Below the pieces are notes generated by a model. That model did no database searches. It was not told where the DNA came from and worked only from the letters and a program-made list of their open reading frames with translations. Below, piece after piece: positions 32,259 through 39,016 of a DNA stretch of 39,016 nucleotides. Position 1 is the first letter of the stretch. Each line of letters opens with the position of its first letter. A program made the position numbers and the translations under genes. Origin of the DNA: Anaerolineae bacterium (GTDB lineage: Bacteria > Chloroflexota > Anaerolineae > Promineifilales > Promineifilaceae); the NCBI GenBank assembly GCA_020848035.1, contig JADLAX010000064.1, positions 1 to 39,016 of the forward strand. Direction: 5' to 3'.

Positions 32259-33341
32259 ATGAAACTATCCGAGATTCCCCAACTGCGTTTACGCTGCCAG
32301 CATCTAACGTCGGCTCCCCTGGTGGACCCGCTGGCGGTGGTGCGCTGGTTAACGGCCGTTCAGGCCCAAGATTATAACGGTGCACTCTGGGCCTTAAGCC
32401 TGCGCCTGAAAAACAGTGCTGCCGCCGAACTCGATGCCCTCTTTAACTCTGGTGCCCTCCTGCGCACCCACGTGCTGCGCCCCACCTGGCACTTTGTTGC
32501 CCCCGGAGACATCCGCTGGCTGCTCCAGCTTACCGGGCCGCGTGTGCTGGGCATCAATGCCTCGATGTATCGCCAGCTGGGGCTGGATGAGGCCACGCTG
32601 GCGCGCAGCCTGGAGGTGATCAGCCAGGCGCTGGAGGGCGGCCAACACCTGACGCGCGCCGAATTAGGTGAGGCACTGCAAGAAACCAACATCGCAGGCA
32701 CCTCGGGCCAGCGGCTGACCTACGTGGTGATGCATGCCGAGCAGCACGGTGTCATTTGCAGCGGTCCCCGACGCGGTAAGCAGTTCACCTACGCCCTGCT
32801 GGATGAATGGGTGCCGCCCGCGCCAGAGCGAACGCGCGACGAGGCGCTGGCCGAGCTGACGCGCCGCTACTTTTTGAGCCACGGCCCGGCCACCGTGTAC
32901 GATTTTGCCAACTGGTCGGGCTTGATGCTAAGCGACGGCCGTATCGGCCTCAGCCTCGTACAAAATGAGCTGGATCATGCCGAAATTGACGGCCAGACCT
33001 ACTGGTTTGCTCCCGATCCGCCCCAAGAAAGCACCGCTGCTGCGCGTGCTTTCATCCTATCCGTGTTTGACGAATACACCATCGGCTACAAAGACCGCCG
33101 CGCCATCGCCAGCGAACTGGTGAGTGAGCGGCTGGGTAACCTGGGCAATGCCCTCACCTACCTGCTGGTGCTGGATGGCCAGGTGGTCGGCAGCTGCCGC
33201 CGCACGCTGCAAAAAGCATCGGCCACCGTGGAGGCAAACAGCTTCCTGCCGCTCACACCCGATGATCAGCAAGCCATCGCTGCCGCCGCCCGGCGGTTTG
33301 GCACATTTTTGCAGCTGCCGGTAGAACTGGTCTGGCAGTAG
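32259..33341 (+). CDS. AlkZ/YcaQ-like winged-helix protein (HTH_42), probable DNA glycosylase
   Basis: Product of 360 residues of the HTH_42 superfamily, whose studied members (AlkZ, YcaQ/AlkX) remove alkylated bases and unhook interstrand crosslinks. The N-terminal motif VQAQDYNGALWALSLRL carries Q35-A-Q37, the QxQ catalytic motif of the AlkZ branch rather than QxD. Other features are LRPTWHFVAPGDIRWLL, LSHGPATVYDFANWSG and FDEYTIGYKDR. ATG 32259 has no clear Shine-Dalgarno; it lies 15 bases after DUF3224 and is probably coupled. Context with AlkC, UvrA and UvrB supports a repair role. Confidence 0.83.
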   Translation: MKLSEIPQLRLRCQHLTSAPLVDPLAVVRWLTAVQAQDYNGALWALSLRLKNSAAAELDALFNSGALLRTHVLRPTWHFVAPGDIRWLLQLTGPRVLGINASMYRQLGLDEATLARSLEVISQALEGGQHLTRAELGEALQETNIAGTSGQRLTYVVMHAEQHGVICSGPRRGKQFTYALLDEWVPPAPERTRDEALAELTRRYFLSHGPATVYDFANWSGLMLSDGRIGLSLVQNELDHAEIDGQTYWFAPDPPQESTAAARAFILSVFDEYTIGYKDRRAIASELVSERLGNLGNALTYLLVLDGQVVGSCRRTLQKASATVEANSFLPLTPDDQQAIAAAARRFGTFLQLPVELVWQ

Positions 33342-33496
33342 CCCATTGCCCCGCACGGCAACACCCGCGTAGTTGACCTCAGGCTCGGTGGCCACGCTGA
33401 TCCGGCAAGTGGCCGATGTGCTGGATCGAGCTAAAATGGCAGGGACAACGGCCGTAACACAACACGGCAAAAGCAACTCACACAAGGACGTGAACG

Positions 33497-34018
33497 ATGA
33501 ACGTTGCTTTGCGCACCCCCAACCGCAGCGAACGCAGCCTCATCCGGCGCATGATGGAGCTGTACCTGCACGATTTCTCCGAGTTCGACGGCACCGATCT
33601 CGATGAGCATGGTCAATTTGGCTACGGCGACCTGGATTACTTTTGGTTTGAACCAACCCACGCCGCCTTCCTGGTAACGGTAGACAACAAGTTGGCCGGG
33701 TTTGTCCTGGTCGACAACGAAGTGGTGCTGGACGATAGCGAGCGCTCGATCACCGAGTTTTTTGTCCTGCGCAAATACCGGCGGCAGGGCGTGGGGCAGC
33801 AGGTGGCGACGGCCGTTTTCGACAAACTCCCCGCCAAATGGGAAGTCCGTGTCATCACCGAAAACGTGCCCGCGCAAACGTTCTGGCGACAGGTCATTGC
33901 CGGGTACACCGACAACCAGTTTGAGGAAACCGTGCTGGACAATGAGGAGTGGCAGGGACCGGTGTTTAGTTTTGACAACAACGGCCGTACCACCGCCAAT
34001 CACCCAGAAAACAGCTGA
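33497..34018 (+). CDS. GNAT-family N-acetyltransferase
   Basis: Product of 173 residues with the acetyl-CoA-binding motif A FFVLRKYRRQGVGQQVA, a preceding strand (FVLVDNEVVL), and the C-terminal NVPAQTFWRQVIAGY typical of GNAT enzymes. The substrate is unknown. AAGGA precedes ATG 33497. The 155-base gap upstream has one ACGGCCGT copy and nothing else recognised. The small basic protein follows after 15 bases, so they may be cotranscribed. Confidence 0.88.
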   Translation: MNVALRTPNRSERSLIRRMMELYLHDFSEFDGTDLDEHGQFGYGDLDYFWFEPTHAAFLVTVDNKLAGFVLVDNEVVLDDSERSITEFFVLRKYRRQGVGQQVATAVFDKLPAKWEVRVITENVPAQTFWRQVIAGYTDNQFEETVLDNEEWQGPVFSFDNNGRTTANHPENS

Positions 34019-34033
34019 AGCAAGGGAGGCTCA

Positions 34034-34273
34034 ATGCCCGAAGTTGACAAACGAAACATTCTCGACGACGAAGTTTTTACCTACCAGGCAGGCAAAGACC
34101 ACAAAGTTTTTATCTTTTGGTATGGCAAGCAAGTCAAAATCCTCAAAGACAAAGAAGCGCAAAAATTCCTGGCCAAAATTGCCGGGCTGGACCACAAAGA
34201 GGCCCAGTTGGTGATGGCCAAGGTCACGGGCAACTTCAAGCGCGGCAACGAACGCAGCCAGACGCGATCTTAA
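34034..34273 (+). CDS. Small basic hypothetical protein
   Basis: Product of 79 residues rich in lysine (HKVFIFWYGKQVKILKDKEA, then FLAKIAGLDHKEAQLVMAKV). A beta-hairpin-like first half is followed by a helical second half and a basic tail; nucleic-acid binding is possible but not shown. GGGAGG lies upstream of ATG 34034. No family was recognised. Confidence 0.7.
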   Translation: MPEVDKRNILDDEVFTYQAGKDHKVFIFWYGKQVKILKDKEAQKFLAKIAGLDHKEAQLVMAKVTGNFKRGNERSQTRS

Positions 34274-34320
34274 CCTTCTGACAAACCACATCCAAAGCAG
34301 TGACGATCGTTAGGGGCCAA

Positions 34321-34377
34321 AAAGACCTGCCCCGCTAAACTGGGCATATCCACATTTTCCAATCTGAGGAGGTCTTT
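34321..34377 (+). promoter_or_regulatory. Hairpin covering the ribosome site of the next gene
   Basis: AAAGACCT (34321-34328) can pair with AGGTCTTT (34370-34377), which ends at the ATG and includes part of the GAGGAGG ribosome site (34366-34372). An inner TGCCC/GGGCA stem is possible. The structure could restrict translation of the GTPase gene. Confidence 0.35.
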
Positions 34378-35709
34378 ATGACACAGCCCAACCGTCAGCG
34401 TGTGCTCATTATGGGCGCTGCTGGCCGCGATTTTCATGACTTCAACACCGCCTTACGCCATAACGAACAGGTCGAAGTAGTGGCCTTCACCGCCACCCAA
34501 ATTCCAAATATAGACGGCCGTCGTTATCCCCCCGAACTCTCTGGCCCGCTCTACCCCGCCGGTATTCCCATCTACCCGGAAAACCAGCTCGAAGCACTCA
34601 TTCGTCAGCATCAGATTGACGATGTGTACTTCTCCTACTCCGACGTTTCGCATGAATACGTGATGCACATCGCTTCCCGCGTTTTGGCCGCTGGCGCTGG
34701 CTTCCGCCTGATGAACCCGCGCCTGACCATGCTCAAATCAACCAAACCCATCGTCTCTATTTGCGCCGTGCGCACCGGCTGCGGCAAAAGCCAGACCTCA
34801 CGCTACGTGCTCAACGTGCTGCAAAAAGAGCTGGGTTACCAAAACGTCGTCGCCGTGCGCCACCCCATGCCCTACGGCAACCTGGCCGCCCAGGCCGTGC
34901 AGCGCTTTGCCACCTACGACGACATGGATCGCCACGATTGCACCATCGAAGAGCGCGAAGAGTACGAACCATACGTCGAACGCGGCGCGGTCATCTACGC
35001 CGGGGTGGATTATGAAGCCATCCTGCGCGAAGCCGAAAAAGAGGCCGACATCATCATCTGGGACGGCGGCAACAACGACCTGCCCTTTTACCTGTCCGAT
35101 CTGCACATCGTGGTGACCGATCCGCACCGGCCCGGCCATGAGCTGCGCTACCATCCCGGCGAAGCCAATTTGCGGCTGGCGGCGGCCGTTGTTCTCAACA
35201 AGGTGGATACGGCCGATTTCCACAACGTCCTCACCGTGCAGGAAAACATTCGCAGCGTGAACCCTCACGCCACCATCATCCAGGCCGCTTCGCCCATTTT
35301 TGTGGACGATCCAGCGGCAATTCGCGGCAAGCGCGTGCTGGTTGTGGAAGATGGCCCGACGCTCACCCACGGCGAGATGGCCTACGGCGCGGGCGTGGTG
35401 GCGGCGCAAAAGTTTGGCGCGGCGGAGATTTTGGACCCACGGCCGTTTGCCGTTCGTTCCATTGCCGCCACCTACCAGAAATACCCCGGCACCGGGGCCG
35501 TTTTGCCCGCCATGGGCTACGGCGGCGACCAGATTGCCGACCTGGAAGAAACGATCAACCGCTCCAACGCCGAACTGGTCATCATCGCCACGCCGATTGA
35601 TTTGGGCAAGATCATCAACATCAAGCTGCCCAGCCAGCGCGTGCGCTACGAATACCAGGGCATCGGCCAACCTGCGCTGGCCGACCTGCTCAAAGAGCGT
35701 TTTGGCTAA
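34378..35709 (+). CDS. COG2403-type GTPase (cyclic 2,3-diphosphoglycerate synthetase-like)
   Basis: Product of 443 residues. The N-terminal domain is Rossmann-like (RVLIMGAAGRDFHDFN). The P-loop is unusual, RTGCGKSQTSR with G134 and K137, followed by a central region with IIIWDGGNNDLPFY and VLNKVDTAD, the latter NKxD-like as in GTPases. These are hallmarks of COG2403 proteins, relatives of the cyclic 2,3-diphosphoglycerate synthetase. The substrate in bacteria is unknown. GAGGAGG lies five bases before ATG 34378. The gene ends in a strong terminator. Confidence 0.85.
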   Translation: MTQPNRQRVLIMGAAGRDFHDFNTALRHNEQVEVVAFTATQIPNIDGRRYPPELSGPLYPAGIPIYPENQLEALIRQHQIDDVYFSYSDVSHEYVMHIASRVLAAGAGFRLMNPRLTMLKSTKPIVSICAVRTGCGKSQTSRYVLNVLQKELGYQNVVAVRHPMPYGNLAAQAVQRFATYDDMDRHDCTIEEREEYEPYVERGAVIYAGVDYEAILREAEKEADIIIWDGGNNDLPFYLSDLHIVVTDPHRPGHELRYHPGEANLRLAAAVVLNKVDTADFHNVLTVQENIRSVNPHATIIQAASPIFVDDPAAIRGKRVLVVEDGPTLTHGEMAYGAGVVAAQKFGAAEILDPRPFAVRSIAATYQKYPGTGAVLPAMGYGGDQIADLEETINRSNAELVIIATPIDLGKIINIKLPSQRVRYEYQGIGQPALADLLKERFG

Positions 35710-35747
35710 AAATTCAGATTCACCTGTGTGACTAAATGGGTTGTTTG

Positions 35748-35784
35748 AGTGGGCCAATCTTTGAAGATTGGCCCACTCTTTTTT
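35748..35784. terminator. Intrinsic terminator shared by convergent genes
   Basis: Fourteen-base arms (35748-35761 and 35764-35777) with a TG loop are followed by CTTTTTT. It ends the GTPase gene; the T-run overlaps the stop codon of the subtilase gene on the minus strand. Confidence 0.9.
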
Positions 35785-38518
35785 AGCGGATAATCAGCGG
35801 AATAAAGAGCTGGTTAACGGCCGCATCTACCACGATGGTCTGGGTAGTCGGCGGTGGGCTGCCAAATTCCATGCTGCTGACGGAAATGACAGTTTGCAGC
35901 ACCGTTCCCGGCGACAAACTATCTGACACCAGCGCCGGCACCGTGATGGTCACCTGCTGCCCTGGCAGTACCGTCAGGTCGCTGGCAATGAGCGGCGGGT
36001 TGCCACCCAAACCACCAGACAGCTCGCTGCCCTGCGCCACGACCACTGGACCGTTCAACAGCAGTCCATCGGCCATCTCAAAGTTAATTTCCGTGTTGGT
36101 AGCGGCCGTTTCTTCATTATTTGTCACTACAATCTGGAACGTCACGGCGTCACCGGGCACAGGATGCGCATTGTCTACCTGCTGCGCCACGCTCAGTCCG
36201 CTAGGTACACACGCCAGGCTAATGTCATCCAGGGCATAGCCGTCGCCACTGGCAAGGCCACCCGGCGCAAATGAAAAATTGTCGCGGAAGGCAAATTTAA
36301 TCTGGAAGCGATCCGTCAGCGTCAGGCCGTTGGCGGCGGCCGCAGCGACCAAATCGACCTGCCCGGCCTGAAAATCATCGTGGTAGCTGCCCGCGAAGTC
36401 ATACACCTTCACCCAGGCATCGCCCAGCTGCGACCGCACAAAAACGCCATCGTAGGCAGCTTCGTACTCGTCGCCCAGATCGTACCAGCTGAAGTCCAGC
36501 AACACTTCCGCCTGCCCGGTAACATCGGCGGTGAGAATGAGGGCCGCATCCGAAACGGCCGCTCCATTCACGCTGTCGTCCAAAATGGCACTGGTGCTGC
36601 CGCTGTGCGCCAGGGCATTGAGCACCCGCACGCGCCCTTCGGCGGTAACGGCCGTTTCCCACGCCGAACCCACCATGCCGCTCTCAAACCCATCGCTAAA
36701 GCCGCAGCCCACCACCGCCGTGATGGTGAGAACGGCCGTCGCCTGCCGCGCCTCGTCCATTGTGGCCGAATCGGCGGACGCGGTGAAGGCTACCTCGCCC
36801 GCCATAGCGCTGCCAGAGACGGTCAAAGCGACCGTGCGGCTCAGCGACTGGCCCGGATTGAGCGTCTGGCCGGTGGTCCAGGTGATACTGTTGTTGACCA
36901 CCGCTGCATCTGCGCTCAGCGAGGTCGGGTCTAGCACCAGGGAAGACGGCACTGGCGCAGAAATAGTCACCTGGGCCGCAGCCGTGCCGGTGTCATTGCT
37001 CACGTTTATGGTCAGCACCGTGGCGTCACCCGGCAGCAAATAGCTCTTCGCGGCGGTCACGTTCACCGTCAGAGCCGAGACATAGGCGTTGATGGCATTG
37101 TTCACGTTGATCCGCGCCATGTTGGTCATTGTGCCGCCGCTGCGATTGTCGTTCACCGGCAGCGCGCCCGCCTGAAATGCCGCCAGCGCCTCATCCACCG
37201 ACGCGCCGGGCACCGCCTGCTTCAGCACCGCCCAGGCACCCGTCACGTGCGGCGTGGCCATGGAGGTACCCTGCTTGGTGCCTGCGCCGTTGGGAACGGC
37301 CGCATAAATGTTCACTCCCGGTGCCAGCAAGTCCAAAATGGGCGCCACGTTGGAAAAAGAGGCGATGTTGTCGCTGTCGTCGGTAGCGCCCACGCTGATG
37401 GCCGAAGAAATGCAAGCCGGAGCGCTGATGCTGGTTCTGTAGCCGTTGTTGCCCGAAGCAATCACCGTGGCGATGCCTGCTGCCCGCAAATTGTCGATGG
37501 CCGCTTTACGGCCGTCGCCGTCACAAGCGTCGATGTAGCTGCCCCCGCCCAGGCTCATGTTTACACTGGCAATGTTGTAGGTGTTACGCAGCTCGTAAAT
37601 ATGCTCCAGCGCGGCAATCTGGTCGCTGGTGTAGCTGAGCATGCAGCTGCTAAACCCGCCGCAGCTAGACGTGCTGGTGAACAGGGAAAAAACCTGTACG
37701 GCAATGATGTTGGCATCTGGGGCCACACCCACGATGGTGGAACCGTTGTCCCCGGCGGCAATGCTGGCCACGTGCGTGCCGTGGCTGCAATCAGACTGAG
37801 CTTTGGGGTTGCTGGAGCCTGCGGCGGCCGTGCAATCTACCCCAGCGCCAACGGCCGTTGATTCCTGCAACCCACCCGGGCAAACCGAGGTCACCGTGCC
37901 ACCGCTGGTCGTCGAAAAACAGCCTTCGGCCACAATGCGGCTCCCACCGGTGGTGAAGGCTGGATGATCGGTGTCAACGCCGGTGTCCAGGATGGCCACG
38001 GTTTGGCCTGCGCCGGTGTACCCGGCCGCCCACGCCTGGTTCCCGCCAATGACGGGCACGCTGCTGCTAAGCGAAGGTGGCACCGCCACATCTTCTGCGA
38101 TGGCAACCACTTCAGGCAGCGTGGCCAATGTTTCCAGGGCGTCGGCATCCAGTTCCAGGGCCAGGTAGGGGATGTATTTATAGGCGGCAATGACGGCCGT
38201 ATTGGTCGCCGCCAATTCATCCAGCACTGACTCTTGCAAACCATCAATGCCCAACTGCTGGGAGCGCACCGCGGTGATACCGTCCAACTCCCCTTCCGGC
38301 TGGAATGGCAGATCCAGCTGCACCAGCACGCGCACCGTGCCTGCGGCTTCTGCCTGGGCGGCTAATTGGGAAAAGCCATCTGTCTGCAAGAACGGACTGG
38401 CCTGAACGGAAACGGCCGTACCCTGCCCCAACAGCCCAACCAGCAGCAAAACCACCACCATCCCGAAAAAACGCAAAAACGAGCCATCGCTCGCCACGTG
38501 ATCTTTGGCCAACTTCAC
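35783..38518 (-). CDS. Secreted subtilisin-like serine protease (S8) with C-terminal beta domains
   Basis: Product of 911 residues from a GTG start at 38518 that has GGAG eight bases upstream. Order: signal peptide (FGMVVVLLLVGLLGQG, residues 19-34), inhibitor-I9-like propeptide (60-140), and subtilase domain with D178 (AILDTGVD), H246 (SHGTHVA) and S419 (GTSMATPH). The C-terminal half has DUF11-like beta repeats and a MAM/jelly-roll-like segment (about 610-760). The last residues are LFIPLIIR, similar to L-P-L-[IV] tails I associate with secreted Chloroflexota proteins. The enzyme should act outside the cell. The gene has ACGGCCGT copies throughout, so it is native. Confidence 0.93.
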   Translation of the reverse strand: MKLAKDHVASDGSFLRFFGMVVVLLLVGLLGQGTAVSVQASPFLQTDGFSQLAAQAEAAGTVRVLVQLDLPFQPEGELDGITAVRSQQLGIDGLQESVLDELAATNTAVIAAYKYIPYLALELDADALETLATLPEVVAIAEDVAVPPSLSSSVPVIGGNQAWAAGYTGAGQTVAILDTGVDTDHPAFTTGGSRIVAEGCFSTTSGGTVTSVCPGGLQESTAVGAGVDCTAAAGSSNPKAQSDCSHGTHVASIAAGDNGSTIVGVAPDANIIAVQVFSLFTSTSSCGGFSSCMLSYTSDQIAALEHIYELRNTYNIASVNMSLGGGSYIDACDGDGRKAAIDNLRAAGIATVIASGNNGYRTSISAPACISSAISVGATDDSDNIASFSNVAPILDLLAPGVNIYAAVPNGAGTKQGTSMATPHVTGAWAVLKQAVPGASVDEALAAFQAGALPVNDNRSGGTMTNMARINVNNAINAYVSALTVNVTAAKSYLLPGDATVLTINVSNDTGTAAAQVTISAPVPSSLVLDPTSLSADAAVVNNSITWTTGQTLNPGQSLSRTVALTVSGSAMAGEVAFTASADSATMDEARQATAVLTITAVVGCGFSDGFESGMVGSAWETAVTAEGRVRVLNALAHSGSTSAILDDSVNGAAVSDAALILTADVTGQAEVLLDFSWYDLGDEYEAAYDGVFVRSQLGDAWVKVYDFAGSYHDDFQAGQVDLVAAAAANGLTLTDRFQIKFAFRDNFSFAPGGLASGDGYALDDISLACVPSGLSVAQQVDNAHPVPGDAVTFQIVVTNNEETAATNTEINFEMADGLLLNGPVVVAQGSELSGGLGGNPPLIASDLTVLPGQQVTITVPALVSDSLSPGTVLQTVISVSSMEFGSPPPTTQTIVVDAAVNQLFIPLIIR

Positions 38519-38747
38519 AAGCGCACTCCATTCAACAACAAACCATCTTTTTGCAGACGGTTAGCTGAATCTCTTTTTGTGGACCAGATTGGAAAAGGCT
38601 CCCACCCCGCCCAACGTGGTAATGAAAAGGGGGTTGGCGCGGCCGTTTGCCTGCCAAACCATAAAATTATCATAAACTTTTTGTGCGCTGGGTTGGAATA
38701 GCGCATCCGTCATAGACCCCCCGTCCTGCTGCTAAATGGGCCAAACA

Positions 38748-38776
38748 TTGTTAACAATCAGACCATCCTTTATAAT
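38748..38776 (+). promoter_or_regulatory. Sigma-70-like promoter
   Basis: TTGTTA (38748-38753) and a perfect TATAAT (38771-38776) are 17 bases apart. It directs transcription to the right, about 65 bases before the small ORF at 38851. Confidence 0.65.
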
Positions 38777-38850
38777 CCGCGCACAAGGTTGCTTTGAAGC
38801 AGTTTGGCCAGATGCACAGAGGTAAAGCAACAAAAAGGAGAGACGCGCTT

Positions 38851-38898
38851 ATGCTGCCCACGGTGAACGTAGATGGGATGGTAGAATTCTTAACGTAA
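38851..38898 (+). CDS. Short ORF (15 residues), possible leader peptide
   Basis: ATG 38851 follows AAAGGAG at about ten bases' spacing and about 65 bases from the promoter at 38748. It encodes MLPTVNVDGMVEFLT and stops. A stem-loop follows some 20 bases after the stop. This is the layout of a translated leader, but no attenuation signal or downstream gene is visible in the window. Confidence 0.4.
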   Translation: MLPTVNVDGMVEFLT

Positions 38899-39016
38899 CT
38901 ATTGTGCAATCAGAGCCAAAATGGCTCAAAAATGCGAAAAATGAATGTCTCTAAAAAGCGGTAGGGGCAATTGAATCACCCCATCGCCAAAACGCAGGGA
39001 GCAGCCTGCATAACAA

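Larger units (their letters stand above)
433..38419. repeat. Highly iterated palindrome ACGGCCGT (HIP1-like), about 70 copies
   Basis: The 8-bp palindrome ACGGCCGT, often extended to AACGGCCGTT, was counted by eye about 70 times. Examples start at 433, 515, 654, 1496, 8757, 9059, 9068, 13782, 14850, 19829, 19846, 20797, 27875, 30437, 32245, 33448 and 38412. At an assumed 58% G+C, independent bases predict about one copy. Inside genes it is read in all three frames (T-A-V, N-G-R and R-P), and it also lies between genes, so selection acts on the DNA and not on a peptide. The closest known analogue is cyanobacterial HIP1 (GCGATCGC). None is present between 1504 and 8756. Function is unknown. Confidence 0.93.
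38519..39016. other. Right-edge intergenic region
   Basis: This 498-base gap holds a promoter (38748-38776), a 15-codon ORF (38851-38898), and a small stem GAGCCA-N3-TGGCTC near 38917. No larger gene begins before the window ends; the downstream gene is presumably just beyond. Confidence 0.5.

Noticed and set aside
433..38419. ACGGCCGT copies read as LexA boxes, since GAACGGCCGTTC would fit GAAC-N4-GTTC
   Set aside because: No copy with both required flanking bases was found, and most lie inside genes.

Overview
The window is GC-rich, densely packed bacterial chromosome. Gene content points to a member of the Chloroflexota (Anaerolineae-like), as an inference from family mix rather than a marker gene. 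The mix includes a CBS-containing family II pyrophosphatase, a BTAD/NB-ARC/TPR regulator, an F420-type deazaflavin oxidoreductase, a COG2403-type GTPase, RHS repeats, and secreted proteins carrying short L-P-L-[IV] motifs. No rRNA, tRNA or CRISPR array was found.

Layout. 0.1-1.9 kb: kynureninase and a DinB-fold protein. 1.9-8.7 kb: an accessory island with a zinc-ribbon protein, a DUF3592 membrane protein, a 5'-truncated RHS/YD-repeat gene with a lectin-like insert and an AT-rich lipoprotein/M23-like tip, a beta-propeller lipoprotein, and a second RHS fragment. 8.8-16.4 kb: small proteins, a secreted protein, pyrophosphatase, SurE, a WYL regulator and an HExxH metalloprotease. 16.5-19.6 kb: a large STAND regulator preceded by a 31-residue peptide ORF. 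19.9-33.3 kb: a repair-rich stretch with UvrB, a DinB-fold protein, an AlkC-like HEAT protein, UvrA, an MmcQ/YjbR protein and an AlkZ/YcaQ-type winged-helix protein, mixed with hydrolases and small enzymes. 33.5-39 kb: a GNAT enzyme, a COG2403 GTPase, a secreted subtilase, and a promoter with a short leader ORF at the right edge.

The strongest unexplained signals are in the DNA itself. The palindrome ACGGCCGT occurs about 70 times by hand count where about one is expected. It falls in all reading frames and between genes, like the cyanobacterial HIP1 element, and it is absent from 1504 to 8756, which outlines the RHS island. A second system is a set of hairpins whose two arms are tandem heptamers in opposite orientation. 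Five loci use four different heptamers, and one lies in frame inside uvrA. Several gene ends, and two intrinsic terminators, are built from these repeats.

Regulatory candidates that link genes are a TGACA-N5-TGTCA dyad upstream of both uvrB and uvrA, and GAAC-N4-GTTC-like SOS boxes before uvrA and before the DinB-fold gene downstream of uvrB. Together with the gene content they suggest a damage-inducible repair neighbourhood. All counts were made by eye.
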